Part shown: piece after piece, positions 22,560 to 36,100 of the stretch
Layout of the letters: every line of letters starts with the position of its first letter
Position numbering within the stretch: position 1 is the first letter of the stretch
Origin: Sipunculus nudus
Lineage: Eukaryota; Annelida; Sipuncula; Golfingiida; Sipunculidae
DNA length: 64,000 bases
Reading direction: 5' to 3'
Assembly: GCA_026874595.1 (NCBI GenBank)
Contig: CM049307.1
Span: 37,800,862 to 37,864,861 of the forward strand
The notes under the pieces: model-generated
The model's database searches: none
Told to the model about the DNA's origin: nothing
Seen by the model: the letters and a program-made list of their open reading frames with translations, nothing else
Translations under genes and position numbers: made by a program

Positions 22560-23480
22560 GAGGACCTTTTTATCAGGCGTGTAATCAATATAAGGGAGAA
22601 AATGGCATTATGTGCTGCCTGCCCTCAAAGACTTGGCCATTCATCTCACACACTTCATAACATCACCAACAAGGTGTGCGTCTTTGATCCTCGGCTATGC
22701 CTCGGGGCCCTGGCGTGGCCACAAAGCCATGCTACCTGCCGAGTCTCTGACTGTAGCAGGACAAATTCGGATACTGCTGTTATTTCCGAGGGAAGATATA
22801 GGCATGATCCCAGCTTAATTATAAAGGCTGCCAAAGGAGAGAGAGCAATTTTTCATCAGAAACAGGGGACAACTTCAAACAAAGGATCAAACCTTTGTGT
22901 AAGCAATCCTGTTATTTGCCGACGCTACCTGATTCACCCACAAAGACTAATCTTCGTGTCAACACAGATTTTCTGCCACCCCAGCCCTAATATCCTAATT
23001 AGGTAGCTCATACCTGCACGGTACATTAAAGCAAATATGAAATGACAAAATGTATCTGTATTAATGCATCAGCTATCCTGCTGATGTGCTTGGCTTTCAT
23101 GCTGGTTTATCTAGCCGATGAGGCACACAGATTGTGTTTCAACCATTAATAAATCAAAACGCCAGCCCATCAGACAAAAAGCTAATCTTCCTATATTAAA
23201 TCCAAGATCAAAGACCACAGGTGTATATTGTAGCATCTTTCATGTATAAATAGGCAAGGTCTCTTTCTCTCTTAAATCTGTCGTGAACAAGCAAGTCAGA
23301 GGGGAGCTTACAGCTTAATTAATGTGCAAAGGAAGCAGGATCTGTGTCCGCACAGAAAGAAGTTAATTCTATCTGCCTGAAAATAGCTAGAGTTGGCTCC
23401 AGCTTACAGCCCCTGTAGAATTACGACAAAACATGCCTGTTGAATGCGTGCAAGACAGAAGTCAACGATACACATCACCA
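22560..23480. promoter_or_regulatory. GC-richer block with TCF-type motifs, candidate enhancer
   Basis: The block is non-repetitive and clearly richer in GC than the flanking AT-rich intron. It contains CTTTGATCC (22682-22690) and AGATCAAAG (23205-23213), both TCF-type motifs, with several AATTA homeodomain-type cores. Its regulatory role is an inference from composition and motifs alone. Confidence 0.3.
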
Positions 23481-23537
23481 GTCAACACCTGCTGAGTTTT
23501 GAACTTTGGAACTTCTTTAATTAAACCTAAACATGCA

Positions 23538-23540
<3 letters not shown>

Positions 23541-23568
<28 letters not shown>
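23541..23568. repeat. TA dinucleotide microsatellite
   Basis: About 14 TA units sit in an AT-rich stretch. Confidence 0.95.
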
Positions 23569-23572
<4 letters not shown>

Positions 23573-24143
23573 TATATAGATATTATACTTAAATGTATTA
23601 ATTAATTTATATACATATGAAGTTATAATTAATATATTCATTTACATTTTAACCATTATGTCTACTTTTTTTTATATATTATAAATTCATGTTTTAAATT
23701 AGGCATGTACAGTGAATTAATATTAATATTACATTATATAATTTTTTTCTCTATTAATTCTAAAATTGTTTTGGTGTTAACTGTTAAACAAGAGACACCA
23801 GTACAGACATTCTTAATCATATTTTAATTTATTATTATTACAAACAAAACACATGAATAAAATGGAAGACTTACAGTAAAAAAGTTCTGCTAAAATAAAG
23901 ATCGCTTTAATCAAAGTGATGAGGATTACTTAATAAAACATTCAAGTAGCACAATATCTGAGAGATTACCAAAAAAGCTTAAAAAATTAATCCTGTATTT
24001 TCATTACAGTCTCTATTGTTTTCCTGGTAATCATTATACTGAAATGTTCATATATACAAGAATGAAACAATAAGACAAACATTTAATAAGTTAAAGCTGG
24101 AGCAGGGTAGGGGAATTCAAAAGAAATGTTGGATATGTCAGCC

Positions 24144-24158
24144 AGCGCCCCCTGGAGG
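24144..24158 (-). promoter_or_regulatory. Candidate CTCF-type site, minus orientation
   Basis: Read on the minus strand, CCTCCAGGGGGCGCT matches the CTCF core CCASYAGRKGGCRSY at 14 of 15 positions (T for A at position 3). It stands out as a GC-rich island in AT-rich intron. With the plus-oriented site at 5387 the two are convergent and bracket the HMG exons. Confidence 0.4.
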
Positions 24159-27100
24159 AGAAAACGTCATTACATCTCTGCTGTACATAATATTTTCTAA
24201 AACCAAACAGGGAATCAATGCTGATCTATAATTTTGTATTTTTTTTTATTTAAATCTTGAAGTAAAACCATTCTGTATCAGCAAATATAATGTTTCCATC
24301 TGGGCAAATCAAAACATTTATATGATTAACAGGAAAGTTCTGACAATAGGCTAAAACTGTTCTTGAATATGATTGTATTTCTGAAATACTACAGAATTAA
24401 CTTCATTTGATTTCTCATATCCAGTTTTTATATTCATATAAAAGAGGTGCAAATACTTGTAATATATTTAATGAGAAATTTGTTCAATTCTATTATGGCC
24501 TTTATCAGGCAAAAAGTTTGTATTTTCATATTTAGGTTTTCATACATGTAAAATTTAACTATATTCAACATTAATAAGATTTTATCTCCCTGTAAATTGA
24601 AACACAAATTAACACATAATATACCTGGAGAACTTTCAGTGTTTGCTAGAATATTTGCATGAATAAAATATTTTTGCCACAGTGATACATATTTTACTGG
24701 AAGGACCCCTTTCTGTATCAGTCACATGACTACTTGGTACCATATGTTTTCCAAAAACTAAACACCAGTTGTCAGCATTGAATATCACTAGTACATTCAA
24801 AACCTAAAACCAAATCTTAAATGCATTTAAGTAACAAATGTAACATCAAATAAAATTTAACAGTGTTATTAAAAAGCTGTGTCTAAATTTCTTTAATAGG
24901 AAGATATCACAACAATTGTTATGAATATATTATTCTAGAAAAGAACATTCATGCCCAAAAACCTGGTAATTGTCTTTTTCACCATACATAGTAACATTTA
25001 TTTCTTTATAGGTGAGAAAGCAATTTATCTCAAACTACTTTTTTTGTTTTGCTGTTTCTTCCAAGTTCCCTTGATAACCTGTTTGCATGAAAATAATTAA
25101 TCATCAGCAAAACTGATGATGGTTTCATTAAGTCCAAACACTTGCTGACATATGGGCTTCCCTCTGTTACAATGTTATACAGAAATGAGGTTATTTTGCA
25201 GAAAATTCCGCGATTATCTGGCAGCCTTGCCTGAAAACATCCATTAGCGTCTATTAGGGAGCACTTTCACCATTTTGATCAGGACCTCTGTATCACTGTG
25301 ATCGCAGTGACACCACCTCATATCTGCAGCCCAAAAAATGCCTTACAAAGACCATTGTTAGCATTTCATCTCTGTAGAGCTGGTCAAAAAGCGAAAACAG
25401 GAAACTCAAATGTAATAATCTGTGGGGTTTTCATTCAATCTCTCCAGATATTATCTCCCTTAGAAAATGCCCCCATTGTGCTTGGTCTTGAGGCTTTGCT
25501 TAAAACATTATGATTTTAATCTTTGAGTTGGATGGTAAAACTTTAACAACACCCCAAGGGGGGATGGGGAAAAAAAAGAAAGAAACCACTTGGGGAAGAA
25601 AAAACAGTTCCCCATCTTCATAAATAACAAAAATACCACACAAATGAGGTTTTTTTTTAATTCCCAACAAATTCTTTGGGGATCCATAAAGTCTATGGAT
25701 TAATATAAACAGCACAATTCAGGGCAAAAAAAATCATATAAAATATATAAAAAAAAAGCATCTTCCCCAGGAGCAGAAAACCAGGCTTAGCAGTTGCATC
25801 TTTTAATGAATCTATTTTGGTGAAAAGACACGAGAACAATTTGATGGAATACCATAATTAATATGATGGTGAAACCAAACAGCCAAGACTTATGAACAAT
25901 ATCAAACTTCTTACAAAACTATTTAACAAGGAATCAAGGTCCATCTGAGGAGCTCTTGCGAGTTATTATATTCAATACACAATTTGTCGAAATAATCATT
26001 ATCTGGCATGGAAGAATTCTTGTGGAATTAAAATAAATTTTATACAGTTCTGGTTAAGAACTGGGCTGTACATAATTTGACACGTGTGACTAAATTTAGG
26101 GGTAATTTCTATTATTTTAATTTTAGATATTTAGGGAATAACTTTAACATTAAGATAAGCACTGGAGATATGTTCCATTAATTTTTGAGACCCATATTTA
26201 AAATTTGATTAGGCTCAGACAGAGCAAAATATTTTAAAGATGTGATCTACAAAACAAATTTTAAAGAGGCAGATTGAGTTTTATCAATCTGTTAGTTTAA
26301 ACCTGTGATATTTAACAGACAAGCTTTGCACCTTAAGGGAGGGTTAAATTTGAATTTAAGATATTTCAGTGGCAACATCTATAACAAGAATCAAGTTGCA
26401 TTACATTTTTACCATTTTCCAATGCCTCCCTGGTGACTATTCCACCAGAATGAACACGATCTGAGGCTGTTCTCCAATGCATGCACGCATTTTTTCCTAC
26501 CCATTATCTTACATCAAATTGCTAGTTAGCACTTTGTGAACTCTAAGCTGTGCTAGGAGTGATCGCTGTAACCAACAGTCTCAAACTGCCCGCCCTGCAG
26601 CCCTTTCACAAATTCGTTAGACAAACAGCTTTACACACTGCCTGGCCCCTGACCTGACCGACAGACAGCCTGGCTATCTGTCATCATTTTTCCTCGCAGT
26701 TGTGTTGAATAATGAATGATTAAATATGATGGTTCTGCCCTTTTCCTGGCCTTGTCCAGTATTATCTGGAAGTATCTTAATTACATTGCTACCCATGTTT
26801 GTGTCATAAAAAATTGTCTCCTCATATTCCTGCTATAGTATCCATACATATGCATGTACATGTATAAAAAGGCAGTTTAAGAAAAAAGATAGATGCACAC
26901 ATTACAGTTGCATGTGTGCTTATGTATTCTAGCACACTGCCAGATGATGGTTTTCACACTTTTTTTAAACCTTTATATCACTTTTTATATACCTTTTTCT
27001 GCCAAAGTATAAATAAAATAAACCTATATGGATATATACTGAATCAACAAATCAATGTATGTGTGTGTGCTCATGTGAACTCTTAATAAATTTCCTCCCC

Positions 27101-29485
27101 CCCATCTGCCCACTATTCATTATGTTATGACATAGGTATACCTCGTACCTGCATGTTTATGTGAATGTGTGTGTGTGTGGGGGTGGGGGGAGGGGGATAT
27201 ATGGGAATATTGGTATCCCCTAGTAAATGACTGCTGTCTCTTAATCTATAGAAAAGATCTTTCTAATAAAAATTACAATTACTTGATATATGAGCCTAAA
27301 AACAGTAGAAGCATTTGAATCACATGAATGCCTTTCTTGAACTGCTAAATCATACCATACTTGACCTTTCCCACATATAGCTGTATAAAAAAACATATAC
27401 TTCCTCATCACAATATTTTAAATTAATATTAATTTATTTCTATGAATATGAATATAAATATATTAATATAAACACACATACAATATCATATACACATATT
27501 CATACACACATTCTAGCATGTTCTTACCGCCAGGAAATGATCAATTTTATTACAGCAGTACATGTTCGTTATCATTCATACTTTACTATCTTCACGCTAT
27601 ATACTGTTACATTCAGGGCCATAGTGAGCACCCACTTGACAGAAAGCACACTGGTCCTTCCATCTCATTGCTATATTTGAGGCCTCACTAAATTCGTTTT
27701 AATCATTTTTTTCCATTTAGGACAATGGCCTGAACATGAATGAAAATTTATGACAAACAATGTTATGCTATATCTACTTTTATATATGCGAGACTGAAGA
27801 TAGTTATCTTGTCACAGTTTTTACACATTAAAATTGCTACTACTCATTTTGTGTTCCTCAGAAACCAATGATAGTAACATGTGGTGATTTATAAAAAGAA
27901 AACCTGGGGAACGAGTTTTATTTTCCTGTAAACAACAAGAAATATATCAATTTCCCCATAAAATGATCAGTTGATTAATAATCAATATCACAGAATAAAT
28001 GAGTTTCTTAGAATTTTATCCTGCGCTACTTTAATCCACCTTGGTTATCTGATCACTTCCTGGAAGAGCATCACTTTATCTTTTTTATCATATCACAGGA
28101 TCACACACCCAAACAAACAACACATACGTGTTCTGTGCGTCTGCTATGAAAGGTGATAAAAAATTTGTTGAATTCGTGATGTGAAAGCTCCTGATTATAT
28201 ATATTTTTCATTTCCAACCATCTGATATCATATCTGATCATCAGCATTATCATTCTTCGGTAAACAAGAGGATTGTGTTTTGAACAGGCACAGTTGTTAT
28301 TTTCACTTTCAGATCAAGTCTACTTCTGAGCATTGGTGTTCCTTCCAACACATGGGTGGTATTTATATTATCATAACTATTACATCATTATTGTGTGTGC
28401 TATCAAAGTAAATTTTTCTAAGTTTCATATTCAGTTTATTAGGAAATATATCCCAGTTGCAACATATTCACATAAATTAATAACAGGTAACAAATGCTAA
28501 TGTTATGGTAATTTTTTTAATGTCCAATCTATTATTTGATTATTTAAATGAACCATTGCACTATTATGCAACTAAAATATATTAACTACAGATTCCTTAC
28601 TTTGCTTAAATATTGATGTAAAATATATTTTTATATTAACAAATGACCTCAAAATTGGTAATATTATATACCATAATTTACTCTTTTTTAACCGAAGTGT
28701 TCAATGCTTTACTTCACTGTCCCAGCATCTCACCAGTGCATAACTAGGCTTGTGCATACACATATGGCAAAGTTGGATATATGCATTTGCATATACATGT
28801 ATACATTTATTATTTTACATCTCCTCTGATATTTTTACACACAGTCCGTTTCAGTGATGATGAATAAATCACCGGGAGTGAACAAGCTTTTGATCAAGTA
28901 AAATTCGTCCCCCAGGCTTTCATCAGTCCTGTCATTTACACTCATACATCATTCCAATTTCATGTTCATTATATTTCCTCAGTTGTGCGCTTATGTTCTT
29001 AAGTTTTATGATATTTTGATAGGCTCCCTGCTTTCAAAAAGAGCCGTATGCATCACAGAGGATCAAATACGGACACAAGAACGATTACGAAAAATAGGTC
29101 TGTTACCTAAAATACCTGTGTTGTTGAGCTCAGTAAAAATATGATTTACAGAAGTAATTTAACTTTATTTTTGGTGTTTCATTTTTTTCCACTACAGCCC
29201 TGCAGGAATTACCAAGTCAGGGGAAGCAAGCGATGACACCTGCCAACATTCTTCTGCGTTCTCCCACACCTGCTTTAATGAAATAAGAAACACTGGACAG
29301 AGAATTCGCAAAAGAGACAGACCTCGGGGCAGTGGCCAAAGTAGTCAGAGATGCCAGAAACGCGAGGTGGAACCTTGCGGATCTAACCAGTGGACAAGGG
29401 TGCTTGGACTATATGGTGTTGCAGGTGTTAGTGTCATTTGGCTTTTTCTGGGGACCAGCGTTTTCAGACCGTTAGAATGATATCT

Positions 29486-29499
29486 CCCCCCCCCCCCCC
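29486..29499. repeat. 14-base C run
   Basis: This is a homopolymer C on the plus strand, so G in the TCF transcript. Confidence 0.9.
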
Positions 29500-30982
29500 T
29501 CCAATCTAAGCATCGCTGGGGTAACCTGTAATTCTGCTTCCCGCTCCCCAGGCTTGGAGGAGGAAACACGAACATTAAACCAATCAAGTGCAAGTCTGGC
29601 TCTGTGATCATACTAATCAATTAGGTGCCTAATGCTACATCAAAGGGAACTGCTGGGCCGGCAGGCCGGGAGCGCGGGCGCCCATTCTCCTCACTGTCAT
29701 CAGTACTCCTGCAGGGTCAGTTTTGCCAAGGAATAATCATGTAATGTCTAATATCCTGGCTTCAAGCCCCAGTGCCAGCCTCACACTAATTAGAGAGCTG
29801 CCTGCAAATTGAAATGAGGGGCAAAAATGAGGGTGCTGCCCTGTGCCCTCTGGGCTGTGTATTCTCTCCCATTGTGATATGCAAATAAGGACAAATTGTA
29901 TATGTCATGACAGAATCTGACAGCCCCCTGTGACAGATGGATTTAACAGATGATATACAGGTACTTTCAACAAAATAATACACTTATATTATCAAACTCT
30001 CACAAATGTACTGATTTATTTACCAATTATTTTCAAAGTTTGTTTCAAACCCTCTGTTTTATAAAATATAAACAGCAGAAAGGACAGCAATTTCATATGA
30101 ACTTACTGAGTGAATATTCAATTTTGTGGTTTTGATCCTATTCAAAATTGACTGTACCAATGTTCTACATTTTTAAAATTTTCAAATTGACTATATAATT
30201 ATATAGAAATGATAACTAGGTATAAATAAATTGGTTAAGGAAAACAAGACAAAACACTGAAAACCTCATATAACATTAAGCAGACCTGAAGTAACTCTTC
30301 CTAAATATTAACTGCCTCCGAACTCTGTCCCCTCGGCAAATACACCAAACTTTACTTTGTTCAGTGTGTATTTTTTAAAAACAAACTTTAATCAGAGTTG
30401 GATTTTTTTCCAGGGTTTCTTTTTTCCAAGGGACCAGAAAAATGTCCATTTGGGTGTTGGCGCTGGTGAATTCATTGCCCGGCCAGTGAAGCATACATTA
30501 CCCTGCAATCACTCATTCATGCTGTTAAACCATTACAGCACTTTGACAACGTGGGTCTCCGGGGATGAGAACATCAAAGGCCAGTCCCACAGACTCTAAT
30601 AGAGACAAATACAGACACAAATTTAGTGCATCAGATAAACCCCACTACCGCACAGACCTCAGCCCCTTAGATATTTGGGGGTATGCCTCCCTCTTTTACA
30701 GGGTTGTGCTCCTTACTCAAAGACTCTAAAAGCCCAGCAGTAAATGCGGCCCTATGTACAAGGTCACACCAGATATATAATATATGAGGCTATTGCAAGG
30801 ATCCACCTTCAGAAAGCAATGGCATCAATCATGTTTCTTGTTGCGACAGTCATGTATACTACCATTACAATTTTCCACACAAAGCTTTAATCTTGTCCAT
30901 CTCCACTCTTGCCACACTTTCTCATTCTTGAACAAAATCTGCCAACTCATTGCCTGTGAATGTGTTACCATCTGACCATCAG

Positions 30983-30998
30983 CCCCCCCCCCCCCCCC
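30983..30998. repeat. 16-base C run
   Basis: This is a homopolymer C on the plus strand within the 16-kb intron. Confidence 0.9.
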
Positions 30999-33090
30999 AA
31001 GTCCTGTAAGAAATTTCTCATGAACTGTTTTTTGAAAATTTTAAAGTGATACAGCTTTCTGTGAGAGTTGAACACTCTTAAGAAAAATTTTTTTTACATT
31101 AAACTGTCCCGTGTGATAAAAATATGGCAAAAACAAAACAAATTTTTAGTTGTGTAAAACAGATACCTTCAACAGAAATGGTTATGGTTGAGAGAAACAT
31201 GAACTACCTGTGTAGATAAATACTGTACTTTGTTTATATGACAAATACAATTAACAGCCACATTTTTATAACAATAAACAATAACAGTGGACTTTTATTT
31301 AAATACGAACAAAGATATTTTTATTCCTATATAAGTGATAGCATGTTGTATAAAAGATACTGGATTATGGATTATGGGGTGTAATTCCACTGTGATTTTG
31401 TCTTACATGTAATCAAATTTGGTCAGTTTGTGTCATGCTATCCTTGAGTGGCCATCCTCGGGTTGGTTAATTTTTGCCCGCATAGGTTTTGTCAGGACAC
31501 ATGGGACTAATCCCATTCAATCAACACCACAACAAGCCTGCAGACATGTTGACAAGAACAAAACAACCACAATAAAGGAATGGGTCCTGCCAGTCAGACA
31601 GCCGCCCTCATCATCCTGGTCACCACTGGGTGGAACAATCAACACTGGATGATCCCCGGGTACCTGTGAAATAATAATTACACCCCCAGCAGGGATCCCT
31701 CTGTTGCCGGCCTGGTCAAGCTTTGGGAGACACAGGAGAATTAACGCCCCCTTATTTATCCTCACAGGTAGTGTGTTCTTACGGAATACGAAGGAGCAAG
31801 ATCTCGCTCGCCCAAGGAGGGGTTCTAAAGTAATTATGTCACATAACCATGTGTCTTGTGAGTTTCTGTATGGTATAATCCCAGCAGGACCCTCCACCTT
31901 TTAAGCTTCAGCACGACAGGATTATGGGATATATAAAACGTGGGGGCCACAGGAGTTTCAGCGAAGTCTGCTACACCCTACCGATGAAGAAGGAATCTTC
32001 AGACACAAAGTGAAAAAAGTTTCTTTACACTCAAAAGGAAACTTATTTTTCTAATCCATTATAGCTTTCTTTGCTGTCTCTGAACTACTTGGCGTCTCAC
32101 ACACCTTCTGTCGACTTCTCCAGAGAAAACTTAAAAGGTGACTCAATCAAAAGGTGTGACATATTATTAAACACTAACCCCCTACAGTTTTCTCCATGGC
32201 ATCTGAGATGTACACATTTAACTTTCCTTTTGTCTTCTCTTTCATTTCTGCTTAACCTGAATCACAATACTGTCATCTGTGAAATATTTCTTGCCGTGTT
32301 AAAATATGAAAAAGACGATGTAAAATTATTGCACATTTAAATGAACTTGCTGGATGGACTATTTTTCAACTTCCTTCTCTCCAGTAATTTTTTCCCATCA
32401 TAATTTTTTTGGCTAAATTAAAAAACCTTCATTTTTCATGTACAATAAAAAACTAACTAATGCCAGGCAATTTAATTTTTTATTCATCTACACATTAAAC
32501 AACTGACTTTTTCCATGCATGTTCATCATTTGTCAAATGCATGGATTAAATTTTAAAATGTAGGTATACTATTGGTAATAAAATTTGCATGTCTATAATA
32601 ATTAAGCTGTAGAAATTTAAAAAAGAAATATAAGTAGTGGAAAGTTTCCATGATTATTATGATGGGCAAGATATCCAAGGACTGATCCCTGCCACTGCTT
32701 GTTTGCTCAACGTCTATGTCAGCAAGTTCCTGCTAGCCTTGGCATAAAGGAGCTTCTCTTTTCATGTATGAGCTACCCCTCCGAGTATGTTTTTGTATCT
32801 CCTAAATTTCTTTTTCCTAATGGGACACCCCTCAAACATATGGCACTAATCTGCTGCCATACGCAAACGAAACTAATTATGACACAACTATCTCCCCGCA
32901 TACCAAGGGTTGTCTTACCTACCGTAAGCAGAAGCTGGGCTCTATAGGTTCTGAACTGTATACATGCTGGTCTGCTCTTATTTAAGTCTGGTTCAAATCA
33001 ATTTGATGGGTATTCCTTTTTATTCCACTCTAATAATCATTATGAAACTTTATCTACATCTCATCATACAGTATACTTTATATCTATATT

Positions 33091-33160
33091 GATAATAATT
33101 ATAATAATAATAATTATTATAAAAATAATAATGATAATAATAATAATAATAATAATAATA
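33091..33160. repeat. AAT-type trinucleotide microsatellite
   Basis: An imperfect array of ATA/AAT triplets, with a short self-complementary part at its start. Confidence 0.9.
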
Positions 33161-36100
33161 AGTTCATAATATTAATAAGATTATTAGCAGGAGATTAGTA
33201 TTTAGAAGGAATTTTCAAAAGTCTGTCAATGGCTTTTCCAGGGGGACCATATGCTTTTGTTATGTTACTTTGTTATTAATTAGCTGACATCTGTAGAAAT
33301 TGCCTTTTATAGAGTATATGTCTCAAAGTCATTCAATCAACTAGCAGGAAATTCCATGCTTAAGTAATTTTTTTTTTATCTTACAGTGAAACAGTTCTAA
33401 TTTGTCTTTAAAGTTTATTCTTCCTTTTTAATTAATTGATTTTTTTATAGTGAAATATATTCTGAAAATTGCTTTGCAGTTTCACAAATGTTTGATATAT
33501 TTTTCTTTAACATTATTTAAGTAGGTATTTCTTCACAGTATCATACAAAAACAGAAGAAATAATTTGGTGAAAGTTAATTTTATGGTATGGGATTCATAC
33601 AATTTAGCTCTATTCATCCATGATCACTGAAAACAATTTCCTTTAATATACATCTCAGCATTTAGCTTTCTGTATCAGTAATTCTTTAAATGGCATTGTC
33701 TGCTTAAAAAGTTTAAAGTTGCAAATACAATTTCCCTGAAATTCAAGCAAGTCTGTACAACACAGACACACGACAAATCAGTCACTGGGACCGGTGCCGA
33801 AGTCACCCTGATAAAATAAGAAGCAACCACTTATCTCAAGAGGGCCCTAAGGAAAAGATATCTAAAACTACAGCTTTCTCCTGGAAAAAATATAAGCCCT
33901 GAAGCCTGAGGCAAAGTTTTTGACTTGTTTTACATGTAAGGGAGCCTGTAAAAGTTTTTAAGGAACACTCTCATGCTTGAATGCTAATTTAGTTTTCTTT
34001 TACTCCAAATAAATGATGCACCACAGCCATTATTTCTGCTCTCTACCCATCATCAAGGCATTGCTCTACTGCTGCTTGCAATAAGGTAAGGGCAGTTTGG
34101 TGGCTGTGTTACTTGTACTCTCTTCCTTTCACATCAAAGGACCCCCATACATGATATGATAATAACCAACAGAAATGGCATTACTTGAATAATTAATCTT
34201 TCATTATTCAATAACCTGAATAAGAAAGCAGGGGCCTGATTTTTCTGTGTGGTGCTTCATACATATCATGCCTAACATTAAGGAAGTTTGTCCCCCTGTC
34301 CTCCAGGCAAATTCGTCTTCATATCAGTCAAAATATTAGCCAGAAGAAGATTGAAAGTCAGCAAATTGACAGGATGGACATATTATGCACTTTGATGTAT
34401 AACAATGTGAAATACTCGGCTCAAATCTCGGTTTGGTCTGACTTCCTGATCCCATCCAGTTTGACCTCATGAGCCGGTGCATCCATGTGTGTCTGTAGGA
34501 ACATATGTAGTTTCATTCATTTTTTCAGTAATCCTACAGTTGGTTTATTTTACAAAGCCACTTTGTTGAAGAGCTTTTAAAAACTATTTTATGACCATGT
34601 GCAAAGTTTAAAACAAACATTTAGTTGTCCTCAGTAATTTTCTTTCTGTCCACAATAAATATTTATAGAAGGTACACGTCATTATAAATTTTCTTAATGA
34701 AAGGCTACGCTCTCTGAAGCTGAATAATTAATTAGTTTGTATTGTGTAGGTTTGTAAAACAATATTTAGAGTACAATTAGTCCACCACTGATATTTTTTA
34801 CATTTTTTTCAATGGGTAGCATGTTCAGCATTTAATGAACTATTTACATGTCAATAGTATCATTCTTAATTTGCAAAATAAAAATAAATTATTTTATTTC
34901 AAGTTAACTTTTTTAATATGCAAAGTAATGACACTTTAAAAGCTTTGAAAACACTTACAAAATGCATTTTAAAATAGCTTTTTCCATATTCATTTATTAA
35001 AAAAAAGATGATCTCAAAGACATAAGCCCACTTAAAAATAACAAAGTCATGAAATAACACCAAATCCTTCAGTCCTTCACTTATCCTTCAATAAAAACAG
35101 TCAGTCAACCTATGGGAGTAACAGGCTGACAGGATCTAAGGCCAGGGTGTGAAACATGCCAGTTTTTCTACAAGCTGATAACAAATGTAAACACACCAAT
35201 CAGTACTGTTTGGCCATTCAGGCAAATATCACATCCCTAGGTATACAATGATACAAAAAGCACAGAGTGGGGACTACCTGCCCGAGGCCAGGAATCAGTG
35301 AAAAACAAACCATCCCCTGGGCTAGTGTTATAACTCATGGTACAGAATCCCCACTGACCACCTTGCGGCCATGTGGGTGGCTTAATAGTGGTTGTGGCAA
35401 GTTCCATGTGTACTGGTTACCCTGTTCCATGTGTTGCCACGCTAATGACACTTGTATATATAAATCTGAACTATTTCACAACCTTGCGGTATGTGCAAAT
35501 AAAGCTATCACAATCCTTTACAATGTGTGAAAAAATAAATTTTAAAAGATGTTTGTGTTGTTGCTCTACTACTACATGCCGAATAAGCTAATAATAGTAA
35601 ATTCTTCAAAATTACCACAAACAAAGAACCAAATAAACCTTTGTACAAAGGTAAAATTCACAATTCATTTTAAGAAGTGTTTCTTGAAAATACTGAAAGA
35701 AGACAGCTGCACAACAAACTTCAATTTTTTTTTTTAAAAAGTTCATAAAAATAAAATTTTCTGCCAGTGGTAGCAAATCATTTTTCTCTGTACAAATACA
35801 GACCTTTTAAGATGATAAAAATAAGAAAAGAAATAAAAATCCATTTTTTTTCTATATTTATAAATGTGACATGGTTTTACACTGACAGAGAATTCCCAAT
35901 GTGCTCTTGTGTTGTCATGATCTGTAGCCAAGTCATACACGCCTCTTATAAAATATGAAATGACAAAATCTGGGCATAAATATTTAGAGGAAACCTCTCA
36001 GGCTTAAAACCCACATGGTGAAAACAGAGCAGGATATAAATCTACTGTTAAACAAAAAGTACAGTCACAAATTGTAGCCCACATGCCAAACGTCTGTCAA

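Noticed and set aside
22602..23006. 134-codon plus-strand open frame, the longest in the window
   Set aside because: No recognisable domain, no codon bias, no splice or promoter context. It lies in a GC-richer block where long open frames occur by chance. Kept only as a candidate regulatory block.
31517..31897. 126-codon minus-strand open frame
   Set aside because: Mixed composition with no domain or family resemblance, lying within an intron. A shorter plus-strand frame overlaps it, which fits low stop density and not coding.
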